Assembly (NCBI GenBank): GCA_963965975.1
Contig: OZ014417.1
Coordinates: 5,375,821-5,439,820 of the forward strand
DNA from: Xestospongia bergquistia
Taxonomy: Eukaryota > Porifera > Demospongiae > Haplosclerida > Petrosiidae
Reading direction: 5' to 3'
DNA length: 64,000 bases
The notes beneath the pieces are model-generated. The model saw only the letters and a list, made by a program, of their open reading frames with translations, did no database searches and had not been told where the DNA came from. A program made the translations under genes and the position numbers. Of the stretch, positions 16,806 to 28,600 are shown in pieces. Each line of letters opens with the position of its first letter. Within the stretch, counting starts at the first letter, position 1.

Positions 16806-18705
16806 GTTTTTTAAAACAGAGCAGAAGAATTATCTATCTTAAGTAATTTATTGTGAATACAAAAATAGTTGATTGTAGGTAATGCTACATATAATATTAT
16901 TATTACTATTCATAATTTAATTAGTGTATAGTAAGTAGAAAAATGGTTTGTTATTTTTAATATAATAATTTTGCATAATTGTGAGTAATCACATGAGACC
17001 TTTTGTTTGGAGTGTCTTCCAGTCGACGCAGATTAAAGTAAGATAAGTCTTAGTAAAATGCTTTTTATCGAATTAAATTGTTGAAATTGTAGACATTATG
17101 GGATATAATAAAGTTAACAAAAGTTTTAAAATGAATTAGAATTGTGTTGTGTTGTACCCAGGTCTAGATACTCGACAATCTCAGTATCCTCTAATAAAAA
17201 GTTCAAGCTTGCCTAAAATGTAGTCTTGTCAGAACCCCTAATCACATGTAGTCATCAATGAATCATAAGCAAGCACTAGTCTGGTAGTGGTACATAATAT
17301 GTAAATGATTTTCTTGGATCCTGTTTCCTCTCTGCTTTGGTATTACAGAGGTGCTCTAATATCTATGCTCTACTACTATTGTTAGGCCTGTTTATCTCCA
17401 TGGACAAGATTGAGTATAATCTATGATAGCAGCAAATATAAGAATAATACTATACTAGAGTATTTGAGAGTATTGTAGTCCTTTAATTTGAGCTACAACA
17501 ATGGTTGTGTATTTTAAAAATACTCAACACACACATGTCTAGTAAGTCATAACATCAGCTTTATTGTGATTCTAGTGTTTCCTTATTATGCCTTTCTATT
17601 ATTTACATCACCTGTATATGTACACCTACATGTACAGATAAGTGTAAATGTACACATACATGTACATGTAGCTGTTTTCATGTGTTGATATAAGTTAGTT
17701 CCCACTTGTAGTCATGGTTTGTCAGTCATTCAGCTAAGGAACTATAATTCTTTAGTATAAATGACAGCAATCTTGCAATTTTGGGAAAATATTAATGTAG
17801 ATTTTTGTATTTTAATGAATTGGAAGAAATAGAGGTGTCTTTGCCATTATGGTCTATATATCGGAATTATAGTCTATCCAATTTATATAATTGAATTCCA
17901 ATTTAGTGATATCACCAGGTCCAGATGGTTTAGGGTTTATTCATAATTTATAAACATCAGGGTGCCTTGTTAGGATAATGTCAGTTATAATATTATTCAT
18001 AGATTATTAGGTAGACTATAGATTACACTGTGAGTTGCATAATATAATAAGCAACTAGTCAGACAGTGCACTAAGAGTAATTATTGTATACATATTTAGT
18101 GTATTAACACTAAACCAAACTACAGGTGCCATCATGTTATACTATGTAATTTAATTTTTCATCCTGAGACCAATAGAAGGGTTTATTATGAATATGTAGA
18201 GTTCTTTACATAGCAATTTTGTACATATACAGTATCTTCTAGTACTTACTTAATCAGTGTAGTAATTAATGACAATGGCAGACTGTATTACCGTATACTA
18301 TTATCAGATATATATATGTGTGTATAGGCTATGTTCAATTTAATTGTTAGTAATTGTAGTTTATGTATGTTACTTGTACTTGTTGATATATTGTTGTCAT
18401 TGATTATTTTATCAAGTAAATATGTTGTTTTTAAAGCATGATTGCTAAATACTACTGACTACTTAGATGGTGATATTATAGTATTATATTTCCTATATAG
18501 TCAGTGATAGAAACATAAACATAGTTTACCTCTGAGATAAACATCATATATACTAATCACTGGTATAATTATAAACAGGCTATTAGTTATTAGGTTATAA
18601 TATAGTCTATACTTGTTATCTAATTTTACTAAAAAGAATACACATATCTTTTAAACTACAAATATTTATAATGACAAAAATATTAACTATGATGTTTTTA
18701 TATAG
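16806..18705. repeat. Non-coding segment, first copy of a 1.7-kb duplication
   Basis: This covers the 3' flank of gene A and the 5' flank of pseudogene C. From about 16950 it aligns, with small indels, to 23915-25619, the flank in front of gene B. Shared landmarks include the ttaatataataattttgc start, the alternating acatgta/tgtaca stretch (17615-17675 versus 24550-24600) and the bases immediately before the start codon (tatag/ATGGCTGATTTG). The AG directly before ATG suggests a 5' UTR intron acceptor. No gene seen. Confidence 0.8.
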
Positions 18706-21700
18706 ATGGCTGATTTGAGTGACTACTATATCACAGTTGACAGTGATAAAGATGAAGACACATCTTCTGATGAAGATTCTGTTTATAGTAGTAGTACTAC
18801 TAGTTCATCATGTGATCAACCTTTGACAGTTTATGTTGGTAAATTTTCACCTTTCATTAATGAATGTCAACTTCAATCACATTTTCAGCAATTTTCTCAA
18901 TCTATTACAAAAGTAATCATTGTCAGAGATAAGGAAACAAAATCTTAAAAAAGAGTTATCAGTAGATAGGTATGTTGTATCTGTATAAGGAACAATCTTT
19001 ATGTTTGATGTATTGTCTATATAAGTTAATGAAATAATGTTGTAACACATTATGCTTCTTTTAATTACAGTGTTAAACTGGAGGCATTACAAAAGCTTTA
19101 CCCTGGGCTTCATCAAACAGTATCTGAGAAGTTTCAAGTCATTCTTACATACAGGAGTAGCTGCATTATTCTAAATGGTATACCACAAAATGTTTGTTCT
19201 GCTAGATGTAAAATTGAACAGTTATTGTCACAAATAAAAGTTGGTCTATTACCTCCTCTCAGTGATATTCTGTTCTATTGTTCCTTCAAGAAAATGGTTA
19301 TCGTCTCTTAACAAAGGTGTAGTCATTGTAGACAATCATAAAAGTAATCATTATGTTTGTTGCACTACAATTGTGATATTTCAACAGTTGGTTCAAATTA
19401 GCCAATCTCCATCTCAAAGAGAGGTTCATATTATGTCCTTTGCTGTTCAAGAAAAGTTAAATACCTAAAAAAGCTAAAGATGTTGAGCTCTTTGAGTAAG
19501 ATCACCTTGTTAAAATCACTTGGGAGGAGCATAAGAGTGTCTTTGTAACATCTGACTTGAATTCTGCCAAGTTCAAGTTGTAGCACAAGGTGAAATGTTT
19601 CAGTAAAGTACAGAGACCTCTGGACGTTTGGCAAGAAGATATGTCGACATTCAACAACAAAGTCCTAACAACTATACTGGACATTGGAGAACCACTGCTG
19701 CCTCCTATTTCTCTAGATCCATCCCTAGACATTTTATTGATTTCAGGAGAAGAAAATTCTCGGGTCATGTTAGCTGATTTTTCAGTAGATTCTCATGAGA
19801 ACCTGTCTGAGATACATGCAAGAGAATCCAGTGAGTCTGATGGTGCTGATCAATCCAGACATTCAGCTTTTAGTAAATCTCTTGCTACAGTTGTAGCATT
19901 AAACTTGAAGCATTCCAAAAGCTTTATCCTGATATTGACCAGAATATATGTTGGACAAATTTCAAGTTGTTCTTACGTTTGGGACTGGAATGATTTCTCT
20001 AGATGTTTTTACACAAAATGTTCACTCTGCTAGATGTGAAGTTGAACAGTTGTTGTTGCAGATACAAGTTGGTGTACTTTCACCTCTTAAGCCTATTCTA
20101 TTTCTTTCTTTTAAGAGAAGACTATCATTTCTGGGAGAACAAGTTATGATTATAGATGATTCTGAAGGTACTCGTAATGTTTGTTCTACTACAAGAGAGA
20201 CACTTCAAGAGTTGCTTGAAATTAACCAATCTCCATATCAAAGAGAGGTTCGTATTACGTCCTCCACAGTTCAACAAGACTTAAGTCACAAGCACTCTAA
20301 GGATATTGAGCATATTGAGCAGGACCGTCTCAATGAAATCATTTGGGAGGAGCAGAAGGCAATCTTGCGAGGCTTTGTAGCATCTGACTTGAATTCTGCC
20401 GAGGCAAAGTTGTTAAGTAAAGTAAAATGTTTAAGTAAAGTAGAGAGACCTCTTCAATGTCCTTATCCTATATCTGCTCATATTAATTACATTCTATTTA
20501 AACAAGAACAATCAGAAGAAATAAAAGCATTTGTGTCCAACTTTAAGGTAAAATTGTTTTCACAAAATGAAACAGTTTATATAGAAGGTCCAGCCAGTTC
20601 TATTGCAGAAGAAGAGCAGAAATTAATCAACTTCTTTGTTCTTCCAGAGCTCTTGTACCAAGTATTTTCATATGACTCTGATTGTCATTTCATTTCACAA
20701 TTGAAAGTACTTGTCTTCGTGATTTACATAAACAACATCAGTTTACTTATCACAAGACACTCTACACACTCTCCTACTCTTGAGAGAAGTACTATCCTAG
20801 ATAAAGCAGTATCTCAACTTAAACACTCTTCCTCTTCTGAAAACGGAAAAGAATGTGGTTTCACTATTACTGTGTATAGTACTAACACAGCTGATTTTGA
20901 GCAAGTGTGCTCTGTTTTACAGGTGGAAAAACTTTAGATAAGTATTCACAGCTGTTGCAGTGATAGTCTTCACAATATCTTGAATGCTGTGTAGTGTGTA
21001 TAGCAATGTAGATTAGAAAACTATTGTAAATCATAAGAGGCAGTATTATATAGTGTGTTTGAGTTATATCAACTATGCAGGTAGCCAGTCTGAGCCCGGA
21101 CCGATTGTGAATGTAGATTGCAATGAATTTAGGCATTGTTATATAGTTAATCTGTGAAATTTATTTTGTGAAATGCTTCATGAAAGGCAATTCGTTTGGG
21201 CATTTGCATTACTATAATAATGTTAATAATAGTATATTTGTGTTTAATCTATTATATTTATGTTCACAGGCTTTGAATCCACATATTGAGAAATTTGAAA
21301 TCCCTCCTGAAACAGTTGATCACATCCTGAAAACAAAGGGTCAACTTGAGAAAAAACATTCAGTAAGAATTTTTGTTAGCAAATCAGAGACAGTATCAGT
21401 AATGATTCATAGACTTTGAGACAGAGACATAGCCATGTGCCATAAAGCATTGGAAGAATCACTTTTTGTTCTAAGGAAGATTTATATTAGTCGTTATAAG
21501 GCAACCTACCTTGAGACCAAATGCTGTAATCAAATTGAAGAATATCAAAAGAAGTGTCAAAATTTTCAATGCCACCACTGAATGAATCAGATATCTTATC
21601 TGAGAATTGCTTCATTCTAGTGATAGGTAAACCTTCTGATGTAGAGTCAATTTGTAATGATGTGTAAAACTTCTTGATAGTTTTTTAGTAGAATTGTTTG

Positions 21701-23905
21701 CTGTTACTTGTCCACAGTTCATGGTTGTTACATGGAAATGAAGGTGGTCTCAAGTGAAGGATGAGTTAAAGAATGATTATAATGTCATTATCAACTTTAA
21801 TCAAAGTGATGGCTTTCAAATTGGCAGAAGAGATACCTCAGAAGCTAAACCTACACAACTACCACCATCAGATGATATAAAAGTTGAAGTTGCAATAAAT
21901 TTTGTGATATTTGGGCCCAACAAAAAGACAATGTTCTGAGGTTCGTAAGATTATAGAGGAAAACGAAAATGGACAAGTCATTAATAACATAATTCCTATT
22001 AAGAAGGAGTATCCTTTAGTTTCTCATTCTGGAGTTCTTGTAAAGTCTTTAGAACTCAATTGTTTTATGGTATGGCTACATCTTAATGGTAATAAACTTA
22101 GTGATCCTTGTACAGCCACAAATGACTTTGAGGAAGCAAATGTACTTCTAATAAATCATTTGGAGAAGATGTCATCAAAATCAGACATTCTTGAATATGT
22201 TGAAGGAGATATTCTTTCTGAAATTGTTGATGCTATAGTCAATTCTGGCAATGAGGATTTGAAGCATATTTATGGTTTAGCAAAGGCCATTCTTGATGCT
22301 TGTGGTTCATCAATACAATCAGAAAGTACTAGATATGTTGAAAAGAATGGTAAAGTAAAACCTGGTAATGCAGTTTGTTTAGGAGCTGGTATGTTGCCTG
22401 TTAAGCATGTTATTCATGCAGTGGCTCCTAGATGGATTTTGGGTGTGAAAAATGAGAGTACAATTCTTTATAATGCTTTTCTAAACATATGCAAATGTGC
22501 AGATAAGCATAATTTATCAAGTATAACTATTCCAGCATTAGGTACTGGTATTTTTAATGTACCAGTTGACATCTGTGCACAAGAATGTTTTAATGCTTTG
22601 TGTGACTTTTGTGAAAGCATGCACTCTAGTTCTCTCAGTGATGTACGGCTTGTACTTCAACCAGCATCAATTCCATCATTTAAAAACATTTCCAATGTCT
22701 TCCTGGTTCACATTTACCCATGACATCATCTAGCACTAGTTTGGCAATCACCTATTGGTAGTTGGACATGGCTTGATGATACTCATTCTTATAAACCATA
22801 TAATTCTCAAACAAATAAAATCTATCCCAGCATTATGATCTTAGTCCTGTGTACCATGTACTATAAAAGTTAATGATACAAAGTATGAAGTTGACTTTCA
22901 AAGAATTGTCTGGGTCAATTCTATTACAAAATTTGAATGAAAAATTGAAATTTGGACTTCAGGAAGTCCACTAGTTTCTCCAGGCGCTATGATTGACTCT
23001 TCTGAATGTGTCCAATTGTATTATAAAGATGACAGTGGTCTCATATCAGCCTCCAAGACTCAAGTCAGTTAGAAAGATGTTACCAGGCTGATCACAGTTC
23101 TGTTGGTCATTTATGTACTGGTAAACATGTGTAATCATTTGACTTTACTGCAATGCACCAAATGAATGTTGTAAGCAAGAACAATTGAGCTATTAAGAGA
23201 TCATCTTTGGAAAGTGAGGAGACAAGTGAAGTTCAGTGGTCATTTCAAAAATGATGAATTAGTATTTCAACCTTATTTAGCTGAAGATTCTCATCAACTT
23301 GAGTTATGGTATCAGAGAGAAACAAGTGGTGAATTAAAAATAGGAAATTTTTCATATTCTTTTGATTTCACTGCTATGACACAATGTAATACTCGTACTG
23401 GTAAAGTTCGTAAGATTAAAAGATCACAAAATGAGGAAGAGATGACTCCTACTACTGCTTGTTAACCACATGGTCCAATTATAGTTACATTATGTGGACC
23501 TAGAGAAGGCGTTAACAAGACATTAACTCTCTTACAGGCTCAACTGGATAGCTGTTTATCAAATGATCAAATCAAACTTTTGTCTTCATCCAAGGAGTAA
23601 AAGTTTCTCTTCATAAAATAGCCATTCATCACAATATTCAAGTAGATATTCAACCAAGAAATGAAGGTAAAGTAGCTGTACTATGTGGTGTGAGTCATCT
23701 TGTTAAGAATGCTCTCTGAGATGTAGAAATGTCTTATTACTCACATGGAAGCTTCAACTGGGACAAAAGTACAAAGACCTAGAGTGGCAACCACAAAATC
23801 GTACTACAAAGCTATTTAATGTTTCTTCACATTCTACTGAATACACACGTGTTGTAGGAAAATTCACAGCAACAATGTCTAATGTTAATATTGTGTCCGT
23901 AAACT
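18706..23905 (+). pseudogene. Pseudogene C: chimeric PARP14-like copy with internal deletions
   Basis: It starts like gene B (same first 80 codons, RRM1) and stops at 18946-18948. There it jumps to sequence equal to B 27936, losing about 2.08 kb. B-type exon 4 continues to about 19620, then switches to A-type exon 2 (from about 19627). A second jump at 19894 goes to the A-type exon 4 border. An A-type exon 4 (to about 20922), its intron and exon 5 follow, with many stops, and about 390 bp are missing before the macrodomain (junction near 22200). The macrodomain is open and close to A. WWE regions are frameshifted, and the copy ends near 23905 inside the start of the ART domain, so no catalytic residues remain. 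Introns are kept, so this is DNA-level rearrangement and not a retrocopy. Confidence 0.85.
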
Positions 23906-23914
23906 ATTGTTTTA

Positions 23915-25619
23915 ATATAATAATTTTGCATAACTGTGAATAATCACGTGAGTCATTTCGTTTGGAGTGTCTCTTCCGCGAGGCAGGATTAAAGTAAAGT
24001 AAGTCCTAGTAAAATGCTTTTTATCAAATTAAATTGTTGAAATTGTACATATTATGGGACACAATATAGTTAAAATGTTTTAAAGTGAATTAGAATTGTG
24101 TTGTGTTGTACCCAGATCTAGATACTCGACAATCTCAGTATCCTCTAATAAAAAGGTCAAGCTTGGGACCCAGCTTGCCTAAAATGTAGTCTTGTGAATG
24201 TCACATGTAGTTATCAATGAATCATAAGCATTCACTAGTCTTGTAGTGGTACATTCTATGTACACGATTTTCTTGAATTCTACTTCCTCTCTGCTTTGGT
24301 ATTACAGAGGTGCTCGAATATCTATGCTCTGCTACAATTAATAGACCTATTTATCTCTATGAACAAGAATGAGTATAATCTATGATAGCAGCAAATATAA
24401 AAAATAATGTTATACTAGAGTATTCTAGACTGTCTATTTTTAAAAATACTCAACACACACATGTCTAGCAAGTCATAACATCAGCTTTATTGTGATTCTA
24501 GTGTTTCCTTATTGTGCCTTTCTATTATTTACATCACCAGTATATGTACGCCTACATGTACATATTAGTGTAAATGTACACGTACATGTACACGTAGCTG
24601 TTGTCATATGTTAACATAGTTAGTTCCCACTTGTAGTGACTGGTTTGTCAGTCATTCAGCTATGGAACTATAATTCCTTACTATAAATGACAGCAATCTT
24701 GCAATTTAGGGAAAAATTAATGTAGAGTTTGTATTTTAATGAATTGGTTGTCTTTGCTTTTACACTCTATATATTGGGATTATTGTCTATCCAATTTACT
24801 TAATTGTATTCCAATCTAGTAATATCACCAGATCTACTCACACTTAATTAAGTGTCAATAATTTATCTTTGATACTTTAGTGTTTATTCATACTTTATAA
24901 GCATCTGAGCTCTTTATTAGGATAATGTCAGTTATAATATTATTCATAGATTATTAGGTAGACTATAGATTACACTGTGAGTTGCATGATATAATATGCA
25001 ACTAGTCAGACAGTGCACTAAGAGTAATTATTGTATACATATTTAGTGTATTAACACTAAACCAAATTCCAGATGTCAGGATGTTGTATTATATAATTTA
25101 AGTTTCTATCCTGAGAACACTAGAAGGGCTTGTTGTGAACACACATTGGTTCTTCACATAGTAATTTTTGTACATATACAGTAACTAAGTTAATCAATGT
25201 AGTACTTAATGACAATTATATTACAGTATACCATTGTCAGATATGTATATGTGTGTATAGGTTATGTTCAATTCAATTCTTAGAGTTGTAGTTTATGTGT
25301 GTTACTTGTACTTGTTGATGTATTATTGTCATTGATTATTTTATCAAGTGAATATGTTGTCTTTAAGCATTGACTGATTACTAAAATACTACTGACTACT
25401 TAGAAGATAATAATAATAGAAGATTATATTTCCTGTATAGTCAGTGATATAGAAACATTACCTCTGAGATAAACATCATGTATACTAATCACTGGTATTA
25501 TTATAAACAGGCTATTGGTCATTAGGTTATAATAGTCTATACTTGTTATCTAAATTTTACTCTTTAAACTACATATTTTCATAATGACAAAGAAAGTTAA
25601 CGATGATGTTATTGTATAG
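23915..25619. repeat. Second copy of the 1.7-kb non-coding segment; upstream region of gene B
   Basis: Aligned throughout with 16950-18705. It must contain the promoter of gene B if that gene is transcribed. The final bases, attgtatag/ATG, look like a splice acceptor abutting the initiator, so transcription probably begins further upstream with a non-coding exon. No other gene is visible. Confidence 0.75.
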
Positions 25620-28600
25620 ATGGCTGATTTGAGTGACTACTATATCACAGTTGACAGTGATAAAGATGAAGACACATCTTCTGACGAAGATTCTGTTTAT
25701 AGTAGTAGTACTACTAGTTCATCATGTGATCAACCCTTGACAGTTTATGTTGGTAAATTTCCACCTTTCATTAATGAAGGTCAACTTCGATCACATTTTC
25801 AGCAGTTTTCTCAATCTATTACAAAAGTAACCATTGTCAGAGATAAGGAAACAAAATCCTCTAAAGGATTTGCCTTCATACATTTTCATTCTGACGAGGT
25901 TGCTGACAGAGCAATCATTAGTCTAAATCGTTCCAAGCTTCTCGATAAGTATGTCATTAATGTCAGAAATAAGAAGGAGAAACGTAGTCGAAAAGGAAGG
26001 GGTCAATCAAGACAGGCTTCAATTAAAGTGTGGGTTGGTAATATATCTTCTGATACCACGAAAGATGATTTAAGCCTACATTTTGCTGCATTTAAACAAA
26101 ATATGAAACCAATACGTGATCTACTACAAAGTAAAGGCAGTGATAAGTCATCTTCACAATTTGCATTTTTATTTTTCACATCTTTTGAAAGTGCTCATAA
26201 AGCAATATCAACAATGAATGGAACAATGCTTAAGAAGAGAAAACTCCGTGTTCAACTTAGTGAGTCTAAAAAAAAGCAACTTAATCCACCACAATCTTCT
26301 CCTGCAGATATATCAAAAGATCCTTTCATAACAAAAGATTCAATATCCCAAACTAAGCCAGTAGTATTGGAGACGTTATCTACCCCAACTGTCATTACCT
26401 TAACCAATGTTGCATCTGAAATTGACGACAGTGAGCTTGAAGCACTTATAGAAGGTCATGGCACTGTTATTTCTATTCAATCAAATGACATAGGCAATGG
26501 TACACGAAAAGCATTAATAACACTTGCTAATTCTGAAGAAGCAGTCAAAGTAGCTAAAGAATTGAATGGGCAGACCTTCTTTGGGAAAATTATGTCAGTG
26601 AAAGTCGGTACACTGTCTACAAAGGATGTTGTACAGTCCAATACGTCAGGAGAGAAAACCAAACAAAATTTGATTTCCAGTCCTCCACTTCAACAAGAAA
26701 AGAGGTGTGTTAATATGATATCTATAGTTAATGTGGTAATTGTTGGATTAGCATACTATTATTTTTAAATATGTGTTATTTTCTCCCACTAATAGTTCAA
26801 CCCAACCTCCCTTTAACCAACCTTTGTTACCATTGCCCTTGTCACCTCCTGTGTCTTTTGGCATAGCTCCTGCCAGCCATCACATGCATGCACAATCTAA
26901 TTCAAATCAGATCAAACCTGGATTGTCTCCAGAAGCATCTACATATCCTTTACATCAACCTCTGACTCAATACCCCAGTCATCAAGGAAATAAGTATGCT
27001 GTTTATTAGTTAAATACATAAATGTATTGTTCTGTATTGACTACCTTAAATATACTATTAACTGCATTTATTACTTTAGGAATTATAAAAAATAGACTAT
27101 ATGATATAACATTATTGCAACAATGATGTGGAGCATTATTTAACTACAAAGATTTTTATATGTTCTGATTCTACCATTACAAATTAAACCATATATACAC
27201 AAATGTTTGGTATATGAAATTGTAATTTTAATAATTAGCAAAGTTGCTCTGAAGATTTTTGTAACATAATTTTAAATAAATGATAGGTGTTTCTAGAATA
27301 ATAATGATCACTACTTGGAAGTCAATAGAAAAGAAACTTGATTTAGAGCTTTTTAGAGAAAGCACAACTTTATAGGTTCAAATTTTATGCTCTATAGTAC
27401 AAGATTCAGCATGATAGTTCACTAATTGTACTTTCTAAATCTAAAAAGCTTCAAATCAAAGTTTGTAGATTATTAGTAATGATAAGATTATTAATTTTTA
27501 AATTAATATGTCTAATCAATTTATCTTTCCCTGATTGTAGTTTGACATTCACACAGCCAATGTCACAACAACTGTATGACCTGTTCACTAAATCAGCATC
27601 ATCTCATATAACAACATTTCAACAACGAGGAGGAGCATTGAATTATCATCAAGGGAATGTGATATTACAAGCTAAAAACTACGATGAACTGACACAATTT
27701 CGGTCTTTCGTTTTGAGTCTATATATGGAGAAATCTCTAGTATGTTCTCCCTCTCAATGGAACCAGCTTGTTGTAGTCAACGAATGTGGAATTAGAAAGA
27801 TGGATGAATTAAAGTCTCCATTTGTTAGTAATCCTAATTTAATGATTTTGGAGAAAGCACCTCTCAATTTAGAGTTTGTGGGAACAAGTGATGCAGTGAC
27901 AAGTGCATATGACTATTTCTTTAGTGCTCTTAACAAAGAGTTACCAGTAGATAGGTATGTTGTATTTGTATAAGGAACAGCCTTTATGTTTGATGTATTG
28001 TCTATATTAGTTAGTGAAATAATGCTGTAACATATTATGCTTCTTTTAATTACAGTGTTAAACTGGAGGCATTACAAAAGCTTTACCCTGGGCTTCATCA
28101 AACAGTATCTGAGAAGTTTCAAGTCATTCTTACATACAGGAGTAGCTGCATTATTCTAAATGGTATACCACAAAATGTTTGTTCTGCTAGATGTGAAATT
28201 GAACAGTTATTGTCACAAATACAAGTTGGTCTATTACCTCCTCTCAGTGATATTCTGTTCCTTTCCTTCAAGAAAAGGTTATCATCTCTGAATGAAGAGG
28301 TAGTCATTATAGACAACCCTAAAGGTAATCGTTACGTTTGTTGTACTACAAGTGTGACACTTCAACAGTTGCTTCAAATTAGCCAATCTCCATCTCAAAG
28401 AGAGGTTCGTGTTATGTCCTCCACTGTTCAAGAAAAGTTAGATACCAAGTATTCTAAAGATATTGAGCTTATTGAGCATGATCACCTTGTTAAAATCACT
28501 TGGGAGGAGCAGAAGGCAGTCTTGAGAGGCTTTGTAGCATCTGACCTGAATTCTGCCAAGTCCAAGTTGTTAAGCAAAGTGAAAGGTTTAAGTAAAGTTC

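Noticed and set aside
18706..23905. Processed retrocopy or functional third PARP gene
   Set aside because: Introns are retained and there is no poly-A tail, so it is not a retrocopy; stops, deletions and the missing ART domain exclude an active enzyme.
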